This document shows, piece by piece, positions 34,534-51,252 of a stretch of 64,000 bases of DNA. The number at the start of each line of letters is the position of its first letter. Position 1 is the first letter of the stretch. A program made the position numbers and the translations under genes. The DNA is from Amoebidium appalachense (lineage: Eukaryota; Ichthyosporea). Location of the stretch: contig CAVNZM010000008.1 in the NCBI GenBank assembly GCA_963693365.1, positions 7,006,001-7,070,000 on the forward strand, given 5' to 3'. The notes beneath the pieces were generated by a model. That model was not told the origin of the DNA and ran no database searches. It saw nothing but the letters and a program-made list of their open reading frames with translations.

Positions 34534-35535
34534 GCGGGGGGGGGGCGGCCAAAGGACGATTTTAATTGGCTGGCATGCACTTCCGTCGGCGAAACACGTG
34601 CGGATCCAGATCTAGAGTCCTGTCATATTCTCTGAGTTTTACCATGATTACGTGATGAACAGGTTATCAGTGATGCACATAGATAGCAAAGCCCGTATGA
34701 GTGTTGTGTGGATGGTTGAGTGCGTGGGTGGATATAGGTGCATGGATGTCACGGTTGTGCTGATGGTGTACACGTGTGTCGAATGGTGGCCATGGGTGGG
34801 TGAACATGTGTCAGTGGTGGTGGTGGTGGCCGCCTCCACTCCATATGCATGCCCACGTGCACGCACCTTGTTCTTATACTTGTGTACATGTACGGCAGTC
34901 CGGATCTGCCTGCCTGTGCCGTGGTGACATGCCACCATGGTCACTAGTAACGGTCAATGGCACGTAGAAAAAGCAGCATGCAGACCTCTAGCCACGGCAT
35001 GTCGGTACGGTGGTCGCACATGCACCATGATCATGCAAGGCCTCGTTGCATCTAATAAGCCTTGCATTAGGTTACACCATCACGGGCACATGCGCACACC
35101 GCCAGAGAACCTGCGGCCAGTTGCAGCCACCTATGGCACTCAGCCACCCCCCAACATGCACCACACATTGTGGCACGTTAAATTGGTGTAGATGTGCAGA
35201 CAGACTGAGTACCTGTGCATGCAGCGTGGCCCTCGCCGACACTTGCAGGTAGCTCCCATGTGTGCAACCAGTGAGATATTGCCATGACTAGTGACTTAGT
35301 TTAAAGTAAAAAATGCTGCAGCTGGCTGCAGGTTTATTTGTGCAGCTCACGGCCGCATATATTTGCCCGGCTCCCGGCCTGGCCCCACCCCAAAAAGGCA
35401 TCCTGATAGATGCACGTGGTTCACAAATACGTAATCTCACACGAAATAATCTTGAACAAAAAAGTAGGGTAACCCTGGCGGTATGTTTTCCCACCGCACT
35501 AAGCTATAAGTGCCCCCCCCTGATAAGTACCCCAC
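34073..35535. other. Intergenic region between convergent TBC1D31 and legumain
   Basis: Mostly unique sequence with a poly-G tract at 34507-34543. No ORF here matches a family I know. If TBC1D31 had a longer 3' end with coiled-coil exons, they should lie here, but none is recognisable. Confidence 0.55.
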
Positions 35536-35791
35536 CTAGCGGCACATGGGGCTGGCCAGGATTGCACTGCGCAGGGCTGCGGGGCTGAAGCCATCGTTGC
35601 ACATGTGGGCCAATACACGTGTGTGGGCTATGTGGTGGTCATCGATCACGTGGCACTGGTGGTGGAAGGCTAGGATGGCCTCATGCAGACACTCATGGTC
35701 CTGCACACGGGTGATGGGGGCCTCGTACTGCTTGCTCCTGTGGGTATGTGTGAGTGGCCTGATAGGCGAGACAGTAACACTTGAACACACA

Positions 35792-35845
<54 letters not shown>

Positions 35846-36216
35846 CCAGCCTCGGTCGGAGATGGAGGCTGGGTCTTAGGAGATAGAGGGGTTGTGGGGG
35901 GGAAAGGACTGAGCTGTTTTTGCGTTTAAAAAAGATCCACTATCCAATCAGTGTTTTTGGCGGCAAATTTCAAATTTTCTAACGGACACTTTGTGACGCC
36001 AGTAGTCCCAGTACACGAGATTGCGATCTAAGAAGCCGCTCGAAGATACCAGATGGCTCTAGCTTGCGCGGAGACGCATCAGCTCATGACGCCAGCAACC
36101 TCGGGGCGAGCGAAGCGAGCCCCGCCAAGGCGAGCGCCAGGGCGAGCGATAGCGAGCCCTGGCAGCGAGTCTAGCCGACCGAGGCTGGGCGATAGTGATA
36201 TGGCGTAGCCATTGAG

Positions 36217-36267
<51 letters not shown>

Positions 36268-38355
36268 GGGGGGGGGGGGGGGGGGGTTGAGCAACCAAAA
36301 CAAAACGGAACAGTCAACCTAGAGCGCATAGCTGTAACAATAGTATGTCTGTCCCTGTGTGTGATTGATTTCTTTCTAGTTTATGCGGTGCCTGTGTGTG
36401 CCTTTACGTGCACGCATGTGTGTGGGGTCAAGAACCAGGCAACATTATGATAGTACAGCAGGCAGAAGCACTTGAGATGAGGGAACACGGAGAGGCAAAA
36501 GTGGTAACATATGTTCATGTCCTTTTCTCGTCTCCCCTCCTCCTCCCCCCCCCCCCCCCCCCCCCCGGGGCCCTTCCCCTCCTTCTACTCCCTCTCTCTT
36601 TCCTCGAACCCAGTTCTGAACAATTCAGAATGGTGCGTTGGTCTGGATAGTGTGTGCAGATGGGTGCGGGGGGCTGCACCCTGTGTGTGTGTGTGTGCGT
36701 GTGCATTGCGGGAGGGGGGGGGGGGGGTTTGACTCCATACCGTGGGCCAGCCACCAGGTAAGCCACTGTGTCGAATCTATCCTTGGCCATCTGCTTGGCC
36801 CTGATCTCTTCCTCCAATGCATCCACAGCGCCCTCGGCATTCTCCCTCAGCATCATGGTCAGCGCATACTGCGTCACATCCCTGCTGCTGACCGTGTCCC
36901 CCCTGCCCATGGCCACCCTCATGCTGGCTGCCTGGTTGCTGAACTTCTGCCCGTACGCAAGGAACTCTTCCAGGCGTGCCTTCTTGGCCAGCTCTATGTC
37001 CCCGTACTGCTGCGGTTGGCTCCACTGCCCGGTCTTCTCTGCTACGTCCTGGGGGGCAGGTGTGAGTGGGTGGTGCAACGAGCGGGGTGGCACAAAGGCA
37101 CCGTGGGGTGGGGTGGGTGGGCCAAAGTGCTCGTGCAATGCATGGCTGGATCAGGGCCAATCACCGGCTACATGGCCCCTTTGCACCAGGCTATCATCCC
37201 CGTGGTTGGCACGTGCCCAGAGCATTCCACACATACAAGCACATGCATGCCTGGCATTCCACACATACCAAGCGCATGCATGCCTGGCATTCCACACATA
37301 TCAAGCGCATGCATGCCTGGCATTCCACACATACCAGGTACTGGTCCTCCAGGGTGCGTTGGCTGGTGGGGTCCTGGGAGGCAAAGTGGGCATCGGCATC
37401 CTCCATCCAGTTGACGCTGTAGACGTCCCCAAGGAACGTGTGCCGCTGCAGCCCCAGTCAGCATGCAGGAGGGGGGGGGGGGGGGGGGGGGGGGTATCTG
37501 GCATGGTGCAGAGGTCTGTGGGGAGGAAGGGGGCTAGGGACTAGTCTAGGTATGTGTGTTGAGGGGAGATTGGGGAGAGGGGTGGCGGAGGTGGAAAAGG
37601 GGGGGGGGCGGGAACATGCTCGAATTCTTTGGAATATAGTGAACACGTATCCCTCCATTCCGGATAAATTGAACACTGGGAATCTGCCAGTGTACCACGA
37701 GGCGGGAGTGCACGTGTTCTTCGAGAAACAAACACAGGGGCCACGACAAGGGGTGTGCACGCAGTACCTGGTTGTCGAAGTATGTGGCGTAAGATGATTG
37801 GTTGGCCGTTGCTGCCGTGGTGGCAAAGATGGACCAATTGGACGGCAGCAGGCCCTCAAACATGGATCCGCCCTCGCAGGCCTCCATGTAGAACACTAGC
37901 TCTCCGTAGCGCCTGGTGGCGTGCTGGGGGGGGGGGGGGGGGGGGGGAGGGGGGAGGTATTAATCCCCAAACCTACAGCCTCAAGACCCAAGCACACTTG
38001 TCATGCACCATGGTGAACCACACCCACTCCCCTTCTCCCCTCCAACCCCCCCTCCCCCACCAGCCGCTGGGGAACACCAAACAAGAAAAAGGCTCCCATA
38101 AGTTCCTTGCAACAATCCATTCTATAATAACCCCCCCCCCCCCCACACACACACACACACCGCCACACACACAGGCGCACGCACCATCTTAGTGAGGGTG
38201 TCCATGAGCTGGCGGGAGGTCATCAGCTGTGCGCCGGGAAAGGCAATGATGCCGACCCCCCCCGTGGTCGACAAAGTTGACAAACACGTGGTCCTTGGGC
38301 CCGGACTTGAGCGTGGCCCCACTGCCGGCATTGGTGGGCTGGCCCAGCAGCACCT

Positions 38356-38418
<63 letters not shown>

Positions 38419-39790
38419 GGGTGATGGACGGTGGAGCATGGCAAGGTGGGCAAGGTGGGACAAGGGGGAATAGGGGGAAGGGAGAAGGTCAGTAGGCTGG
38501 TTTATGGCAGTGGGCAACCAGGCCAGCAGGATGATCCCTGATCATCACCTTCGTTGGTTGCTTCCCTCCCTTTACCCCCCCCCCCCCCCCCCCACCACCA
38601 CCACCACCTCTCACCACAACCCCTCACACACACACAAACACACACAGTAAAGTTAAGAGGAGTCTATTCCGACCGCGCCAACCCATTACATTTATCCCAC
38701 CCTATAATAGTGTCTTTCACGTACCCATTCCTACCCACTCGCGCACCCATCCCCCCAACAACCCAACCTCTTTCCCCTCTTCCGACCCCCCCCCCCCCCC
38801 CCCCGTACCTTGATGAAATTCTCGACGGTGACGTCCTCCCCCTTGTAGTCTATCTTGACACCCTTGTACACGTCCGGCCCGTTGGGCTTATTGCTGCGCC
38901 CCAGCCAGTGTCAGCACCACCGCAGTGCAGTGCGGCCAAGAGGGGCAAGGAAAGAAGGGAGAAAACAACAAGCAGCAGTTCGGAATATTAAGCGTGGGGG
39001 GGGAGGGGGAGGGAAGGGGGGGGGGGGGGGGAGGGCAGCTGTCTAGTTTAAGGGTGGGATGGGTGTGTTGAAGGGTCGACTGATCAGGGCTGGCAAGGTA
39101 AAGGGGTCCTAGAACACATACATGATAATGCCAGGGGTGGGGTTGCGTGGGTTGAAGGCTATGTCGTCCTTCATGAAGGTGATAATACGATCCTCGGGGT
39201 AGCCGTTCTTGCGCAGTATCTGGTAGGCGTGCGACACGTCCGCCTGCAAGGGGGGTAAGCACAGGCCTAGGCCCTCCATGCCTTCAAAGTGACACCCACA
39301 CACCCACGTCATTGCTACCACACCAAACTACGCTCCGTTACACGGCTGCTTCACTGTTACACACAGCCCAACACAAAAACGCCAAAGCAAAAGTACCCCT
39401 AAGCTTCAACTCCTTTTTCTTTTCCCTCTGCGCAAGGTGTCACCTGTTACAGCTGACACCCCTATCAACACCTGCCTTGCACTTATGCCAAGCCAGGCAG
39501 CACTAACCAGCTAAACCACACCCCTCTTCTGCACTATTAACCGAGATCCACAAGAGTAACTTCGCCAACCACACCCATCTACTCTTCTCCACCCCTAACC
39601 AGCTCCACCAGAGTAACCAACCCACCCGCCCACGCACCTGGTGGCGGTAGTTGAACCAGCCGTCGCTGCCGGCCACAAGCACGGCCCAGTTGCTGCCCCC
39701 GCGGCCCTCGCCCGCCAGCCCATTGGTCAGGTGGAACGGCAGCGCGCTGGCTAGCCCTGCCGCCGCCACACACAGGAGAGCGGCACGCAT
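35536..39790 (-). CDS. LGMN: Legumain (asparaginyl endopeptidase, C13), frameshifted by one base
   Basis: Eight exons: 39790-39638, 39243-39122, 38893-38809, 38353-38185, 37923-37768, 37445-37335, 37048-36741, 35737-35536. A lysosomal cysteine protease that cuts after asparagine. It has a signal peptide ([16 protein letters not shown]), then [20 protein letters not shown], catalytic His in NFVDHGG, catalytic Cys in [11 protein letters not shown], the following SSYAT, and the YLGD-like [13 protein letters not shown]. Exons 7-8 form the C-terminal prodomain, with conserved cysteines in the last exon. Exon 4 is 169 bp where the frame needs 168: C8 at 38256-38263 (G8 in the gene) has one base too many, shifting the frame directly after the His-Gly-Gly. 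Without it the protein would be 434 aa, the normal length. Everything else is intact, so an assembly error or a very recent mutation are both possible. Confidence 0.88.
35797..35841. repeat. TA microsatellite
   Basis: About 22 TA repeats, in the last legumain intron. A second TA array lies at 36221-36266. Confidence 0.95.
35846..36188. mobile_element. Possible MITE between two TA arrays
   Basis: A perfect 14-bp inverted repeat, ccagcctcggtcgg at 35846-35859 and its complement at 36175-36188, bounds 343 bp. TA microsatellites lie on both sides. The right part has a gcgagcgaagcgagcc-like repeat cluster at 36104-36170. TA flanks would fit a TA-targeting element, but the right array is 32 bases away from the repeat. 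Confidence 0.4.
36221..36287. repeat. TA microsatellite followed by poly-G
   Basis: About 22 TA units then about 20 G, in the last legumain intron. Confidence 0.95.
37213..37334 (-). repeat. 33-bp minisatellite copying a legumain 5' splice site
   Basis: Three to four units. On the transcript strand the unit reads ttggtatgtgtggaatgcc then aggcatgcatgcgc. The real donor of the exon ending at 37335 is ctg/gtatgtgtggaatgcc, so the units copy it; one copy keeps tg/gtatgtgtgg intact and others carry gatatgtg or gtatgtg. Confidence 0.85.
38256..38263 (-). other. G8 homopolymer causing the legumain frameshift
   Basis: Eight G on the coding strand directly after gtcgaccac. Seven are needed to join the frame of VDHGG to [12 protein letters not shown]. 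Confidence 0.85.
38357..38416. repeat. GT microsatellite beside a legumain 3' splice site
   Basis: About 28 GT units immediately upstream (transcript sense) of the exon at 38353. Confidence 0.95.
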
Positions 39791-40844
39791 GGTGAGGGTT
39801 GGTCGGGCTCTAGGAAACAGAGATAGTCCACACTGTCAGATTGTGACAAGGAGCACTGACTGACTGACTGATGCTGCTTGCAGTGCCTGAGGACCTTATA
39901 TCTCTGTTGAAGCACGAAGGGGGTAAAAGCTGATAGGTAAAGTGTCATATCCCTCACAACTTGCTGGTTTTTATTTTCTCTCACAAATTCAAGTCTACAA
40001 TTTTACTTGCAAAATTATGTTGATATAAATTTAAAATAAATACTTTAAATAAATATAAGGTAGTAGATGGTTTTGAGGCAGACAGGAAAGCTACAATATC
40101 AGAGGCTTGCCATGTCATTTGACATCTGCGACAGAAAGCATACGTTACTTTACCACGCTCTGCTTTGAGCGAATGGTATTAGGGCATGACTCAAATATAG
40201 ACCAATCAGAACACCTAGCGATGATAAACAAACAAAGGAATGTGAGCAAAGTTGAAAGGAAGTGCGTTCGTGCACTCAGTAAAAGGGTGGCAAAAGCTGC
40301 CTGAATAAATCCATATATCATCATTGATAGCACATAATTCTTCGTAGTAATCATTTTCTTTGCTTTTGCCATGGGCAAGTCAAATGGGTTCATGAATTTT
40401 GATGACGTATTGATTTGCGCGCCACCATGGCTCTTAGCCAATCAGATGCCACCTCGGTGCCAACCAAGTGCGTGGAATTTGCTTTTTATCCAGGGTGTAA
40501 GATTACTAAACGTTTAGGTGGATATATCCGAATGTTCAGGTCTAGGCTTTTCTGACCCCCAGTCCTCTATCTGGCCCAAACTGGGTGATTTGATCCGGAC
40601 TTTGCAAATGTTTAGTACCCTACCCGTGTGTTAGTGAGCGGCCAGTGCGCGGCTGCTGCGGGCCGGCGTACTGGGACGTCGAGTCGCGACTCGGGGCAGC
40701 AACGATGCAGCAACGGTTAACGGTCTGACGGACCGGTAAGGCTTGTGACACAACTCAAAAGGCCTTGCCCGGACTTGAAGTTCGAGAAGGCAAGGCGAAC
40801 GGGGAAGCAGCTACAGTGTGTGCGTTTGGCGTGTGGGCTGCAGC
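39791..40844. promoter_or_regulatory. Divergent promoter between legumain and a small membrane-protein gene
   Basis: A 1054-bp spacer without microsatellites. CCAAT words occur at 40200 (gaccaatcag) and 40437 (agccaatcag). A perfect 14-bp palindrome, cgagtcgcgactcg, lies at 40680-40693, about 155 bp before the small gene's ATG, in a GC-rich segment from 40630 to 40740. Confidence 0.5.
40680..40693. promoter_or_regulatory. 14-bp perfect palindrome
   Basis: The sequence cgagtcgcgactcg equals its own reverse complement. It could be a dimeric factor site; no factor is assigned. Confidence 0.4.
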
Positions 40845-40965
40845 ATGAGCAGAAACCGTGCTTTCAACAACGCCAGCTACGTGCTGCTGCTGGGCATAGC
40901 CGGCACCACGCTGTATGGCTTTGCGCAGATGATGGTCGCAAAGAAGAAGGGCCAGCTGGCCTCCG
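40845..40965 (+). CDS. First exon of a small predicted membrane protein
   Basis: ATG at 40845 (context gcagcatgag) opens 40 codons, MSRNRAFNNA, then ASYVLLLGIAGTTLYGF, then a lysine-rich AKKKG, ending in phase 1 at a cctccg/gtacaa donor. The hydrophobic stretch (residues 11-27) followed by basic residues resembles small inner-mitochondrial-membrane proteins, but I do not recognise the family. GC3 and the spacing to a plausible promoter support a real exon. The next exon was not found in the 4.4 kb of low-complexity sequence that follows; 42172 (ttttgcag) and 44806 are possible acceptors of matching phase. Confidence 0.5.
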
Positions 40966-45405
<4,440 letters not shown>

Positions 45406-45824
45406 ATGGATGACCTGCAGGACGGGTCGCCTGGGCTCTCCCCTGCAGGTACGGACAACCCACAGCCGTGCCTGCAACTTGCACCCTCAGTAGCTGCTGG
45501 GGCCCTGCTTGGTCGGTTGTGTGCCTCCCCGTGTGCGTGTCCAGGAGGGTAACTGTGACGTGGTTATTGAGAGAGTAAGGGGGAAGAGGGATAAGGAGGG
45601 GGGAGGGGGGGTGAATGGGGAGGGGGTGGGGGGTGACGGTGTGTGTGGGGGGGGTTGGAGGGGGGGAGGGGGGAGGTGGGGGAGGGGGGGGGGGTTGTAG
45701 GGATCCCCGTATTGATTGGGTGTGGCACAGGGGAGCCTGGGCTGCCAAAGAAGAAAATGTCAGCGGGTGGCTGGGAGGAAGAGTTTGAGCCAGAGGACTT
45801 CACCCAGGGCCTACCAGAGTAGGT

Positions 45825-45917
<93 letters not shown>

Positions 45918-46063
45918 GCGCACACACACACACACGTGCGCGCGCACACCACACACACACAAACACGCACTAACACACACGCAAACAAACACACATATGC
46001 ACGCGCGCACACCCACACCCACCCACACACTCACGCACACTAACACTAACACTAACACACAAG

Positions 46064-46135
<72 letters not shown>

Positions 46136-46336
46136 CACGCACGCACGCCCTCACCCTCACACACCCATGCACAGACGTCGCACGAACCCACGCTTATGCA
46201 CACACACACGCATACATATGCACAGACATGGGCACACATTCATGGACATGCACGGCCACACCTGCACCTACACTCATCCACACGCACACATGAAGGCACA
46301 TGCTTGCACATTGGGATACACACATGCCAACGCTCA

Positions 46337-46403
<67 letters not shown>

Positions 46404-47582
46404 TGGCTGACCCATGCTGCATGCTGGGTCTGTCCTTTATACATAAATTATGCACACACACCATGCACAGAAGCACACACACGCACAGATATACACATAC
46501 ATACGCGCGTGCTCACACGCACAAGTTCACTTGCACACGTGCATATGTGTGTGTGTGTGTGTGTTTGCGCACGCACACACACACACAAACACACAAACAC
46601 ACACGCGCGCGCACAAACACACACACGCACACACACACGGGTGTGTGATGCCCGTAGCTGTAGGTATCCTGAGCACAACTTTACATTAACACACACACAT
46701 ACTGCACTGGCATGTATAAGCCACATAGGAACTTTCTTACGTACACACACATGTACATGCACACGCCACAATAGTAGCCCCCCCCCCCCCCCCCCCCTTC
46801 CCTCCCTCCCTACACTCTTCCCCCTTCCTCCCCCTCTTTTCACCGTGCTGCCATGCCTCTCTCTCTCTGTTTTTTTTATGGTGACACATTTTTTTTTACA
46901 TCCTACCCCCCCCCCCCCCCCCCCCCCTCCCTCCCCTTCCCGTCCATCCACTTCTCTACCTTCACACCCGACCAGTTTCAGCTCACTCACACACACTTCT
47001 CAAGCACCCCTGTGGACCGTACCTCTGTGCCAGCAGGCACACACACGTGCAGACACTGCTTCACCTGCACGTGCATCCACACCGACACACATGTACAGCT
47101 CCTTTACACACTCGGTGCTCTGCATCTTGCGTTTATCTGCTGCATATGGAGATGTGGGGGGATGAATCCCTTGCGGGTGGGGAGGGCGGGGAAGGGGGGG
47201 AGGGGGGGGGGGGGGGAGGGGGTGATAAAGCACTGAGGCTGTTGCAGGACCAGGGGGCCCCTTGAGAGCATGCCGTCATTTCGGCCCCGCCTGGCCAGCA
47301 GGGGGGAGGCAGATGCAGACAGCCTGGCCGTGGCCAGCCCCACAGACTCGTACGTGCCACATGTACGCACACACACGCACACACCTGGATACATGCACGC
47401 ACACACATGCACGCAGGCACACACACATGCATGGTGGGACACGCACATGCAGGCAGGCACATGTGTGGTGGCATACACATTCGCATAGTAACACACACAC
47501 ACACATGCAGGCAAACACACATGCATGCAGGCACACACACACGCATGCCTGGTGGCGTGCATGTGCACGTGCACACACACAC

Positions 47583-47626
<44 letters not shown>

Positions 47627-47872
47627 ACTAACCCCCCCCCCCCTCCCCCCTCCCCAGGGGCCCACTCAGCCCTTCTCTGCGTGCCGTGGACCGCTACCTG
47701 GGCAACAACAACCGCAGACCCGTGTCCCCCCTGTCCTCCCCAAACATGGCCCGTGTGCCACGCTCACCCGCAGCAATGCAAAAGGTAGCTGGACCACACT
47801 ACGTCCCTCTCTGTGTGTGTGACGTCTGTGTCTAGCACACACACACACTCTCTCTCTCTCTCCCTCTCTCTG

Positions 47873-47932
<60 letters not shown>

Positions 47933-49823
47933 GCTATCTCTTTCTCTCCCTCCCCCCCCACTCCCCCTCTCTCCCTCCCTCTCTCCCTCTCTCCCTCCCT
48001 CCATCCATCCCCCCCTCCCCCCTCCCCTCCCTCTCCCTCCCTCTCCTCTCTCTCTCTCTCTCTGTGTCTGTCTGTCGTCCTCTCTCTCTCTCCCTCCCAC
48101 CCCTGCCCCTCTCTTCCCAGGTCCCCCGATGTCACATTTTCTCTCTGGGATAGACAAGGTTCAGGTGTGCACATGTGTGTATGTGTGTTTGTGTGCATGC
48201 ATGTGTGTGCCTGTGTGTGATTGTTATGTGTGTTTGTGTGCATGCATGTGTGTGCCTGTGTGTGATTGTTATGTGTGTTTGTGTGCATGCATGTGTGTGC
48301 CTGTGTGTGATTGTTATGTGTGTTTGTGTGCATGCATGTGTGTGCCTGTGTGTAATTGTGCTAGCCTGTTTGTACATGTACCTGTGCATGCAAGCGTGTG
48401 CCTGTGCGTGCACCCGTGTGCCTGTGTGTTTGCGCATGTACCCGTGTGCCTGTGTGTTTGCGCATGTACCCGTGTGCCTGTGTGTTTGCGCATGTACCCG
48501 TGTGCCTGTGTGTTTGCGCATGTACCCGTGTGCCTGTGTGTTTGCGCATGTACCCGTGTGCCTTTGTGTTTGCGCATGTACCCGTGTGCCTGTGTGTTTG
48601 CGCATGTACCCGTGTGCCTGTGTGTTTGCGCATGTACCCGTGTGCCTTTGTGTTTGCGCATGTACCCGTGTGCCTGTGTGTTTGCGCATGTACCCGTGTG
48701 CCTGTGTGTTTGCGCATGTACCCGTGTGCCTGTGTGTTTGCGCATGTACCCGTGTGCCTGTACCCACACCCACTGATCCACGGTGCAGATGCGACTCAAC
48801 GACTCATTTGAAGACCTGGGCAACCCGTTCAGTTTCGACAACGAAGACACATTCAGGTGGGTGGGTGTGGGGGATAGGTATTCTGGTGTGCCTTTGGCTG
48901 TGGTCGTGCGAGGTTTTGGGCTGGGGAGAAGTGTGGGGAGGGGGGAGGGGAGGGGGTAGTGGACACACGGAAATGGATGTGTGGAGGCGTGTGTGAGAGG
49001 CAGGCATGTTGATTGAAGTAGGGGTGGGGGGGGGGGGGGGGGGGGGGGGGGATGACAAGATGGCAGGGAAGATTGGCAGATGTGGAGTCGAAGAGGTGAT
49101 TTGATTGGTATGAAAGGGTGGGGGGGAGGGGGGGGGGGGGGCGGAGATGGTGGTGGTGGTGGTGGTTTTTTTTTTGGGGGGGGGGGGGGAGGGGGGGGTC
49201 TAGACGTGACTTGGAAGGGGTGGATGGGGTGCAGCGATATATATATAGGAAGGGGGGAAGGGATGGTTGGGTGGGATGGATCAGGTCAGCTTTTCTTTTA
49301 AAGCGGGGTTAATGTGGTTAAGTAAAAAGGACTAGGGTGAAAAAGTTTTACCTACTTTGTAGGCAGGGAAGGGTGCAGATAGCCATGTGTGTGTGTGTGC
49401 GCGCGCGAAAGGAGGGGGCGGGGGAGGGGGGGGGGGGGGGGGAGGGGGGGAGGGGAGGGGGGGATTTACTCTTGTGGGTTGGTGGGTATGTGTGTGTGTG
49501 TCGGGGGGGGGGGGGGGGACTAGAGGTTAAGCTTTGTAAATCTGCAAGTGGGTTGTCGTGGAGGAGGGTAGGGTGAGGGGAGGTTGCAGAGGTTAATTTA
49601 TGCAGGCGGAAGGGTAACTTATTAGGGCTGGGGCAGCAGGCAGGAGAGCACCGGTCTGTCCAAGTTTGAGCTGCTGCAGAGGGAAATCGACGAACTAAGA
49701 CGTAAGAGGGTGGGGAGGGGAAGGGGGAGGGGGGAGGGGGGGGAGAGGGGGGGAGGGGGGGGGGGGGGTTGGACGGGCGGGCAGGGGGAGGGAGGGGAGG
49801 GGGGGGGGGGGGGGGATGGCAGG

Positions 49824-49860
<37 letters not shown>

Positions 49861-50001
49861 GGGGATGGCAGGCAGAGGGGGTGGGGGGGAGCAGAAAGGG
49901 GGGGGGGGGGGGGGGGGGTAGCAGAATGGTGATGGATGGGTCGACGCTGGGTGGTGGGAGATAGGGCAGGCGGGCTGGTGGTATGAGTTTTTTTTTTTTT
50001 T

Positions 50002-50032
<31 letters not shown>

Positions 50033-51205
50033 GGGGGGGAGGGGGCGGCATGGAACAAGTGAGGAAAGGGTTGGGCACCAGCAGGGTGTGAGGCTGAGTG
50101 GTTGGTGCAGGGGACAGGGCACAGCTGGAAGCAGCCCTGCTGGAGAGAGAAAAGCCACCCAGTGTGGCCACTACAATGCACGCACTGTGGTGGGTGCCAT
50201 GGGCTTGTGCAGGGGCACGCCTGCATGTGCAGGCATACAGCACGGACGCATGCATGCACCGAGACACATCAACACGTTCGTGCACGCAGACAGGCAAATG
50301 CATGCAGGGCGAACCCCAGGCACCTGCGGGCACCGGCGCATGTACACTTGCATAGGCACAGGCGTAACAATCACGGTCACACTCATGCCGTGCACCGGCA
50401 CACAGAGAAAGGAAGAGATGTTGAACTAGGCCCGTATTGTCCGCCCAGCATGTGTACACATGCACAACCATACGGCCAGCTTGCATGGCACATGCACAGC
50501 ACGCTGTAGCTGACTGCATGTTGTGCAGGCAGAACGAGTACAGCATTGTGGAGCTGCACAGGGGGCTGGAGGAGAAGCTGCTGCTGCTGGACACAGCATT
50601 GGACTGGCACGATGGCGACACAGTCACACACGTGCTGCTGCTCATGCGGGTACGTGCACATGCGCACAGGTGTAGCCACACGTCCACGTGTTTGCAGGCA
50701 TTAGCCACGTGTGCACGGGCATGTAGGATACATAGCTTATGGAAGCATGGCTATGCATTTTTCATATGGGTACACAAGCACACGCATGGACACGCACACC
50801 CACACACATGCTTACACACACACGGGCACGTACCACGTGCACACCCATGCGCGCACATACACACCCAGTAACACACACACACACACGTACACACACACAT
50901 ACACACTGACCGTGCACGTGCAGGCCACGTTGAACTACGGGATATTCCGTGAGGCCGTTTCGACCCGACCGGTAGCCCTCAAGCACTGGATCTTCTACCT
51001 CGAGTCCAGGGGTAGCTGGAAGGTGCATGCGCGTGCGCGTGTCTAGTGTGTGTTTTGCAAGGGAGGCGGGTGGGGAGGGGAGGGGGGGTGGAAGTGGTGT
51101 GTGTGTGTGTGGGTGTGTGTGTGTGGGTGTGAGTGTGGGTGTGTATACGTGTGTTTGGGGGAGCGGGGGTGGAGGTGGTGTGTGTGTGTGTGTGTGCGCG
51201 CCCGC

Positions 51206-51252
<47 letters not shown>

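Noticed and set aside
36104-36170. gcgagcgaagcgagcc cluster as a possible regulatory hairpin
   Set aside because: Better explained as the inner part of the MITE-like element; no independent support for a regulatory role.
46167-47165. 332-codon H/T-rich ORF
   Set aside because: CA microsatellite translation within a VIPAS39 intron.
48120-48165. Possible VIPAS39 exon after ttcccag at 48120
   Set aside because: It has an in-frame stop in the phase required by the neighbouring exons, while 47784 joins 48789 in frame without it.
48129-48996. Cysteine-rich ORFs on + ([12 protein letters not shown] repeats) and histidine-rich ORFs on -
   Set aside because: 30- and 60-bp GT-rich minisatellites inside a VIPAS39 intron.
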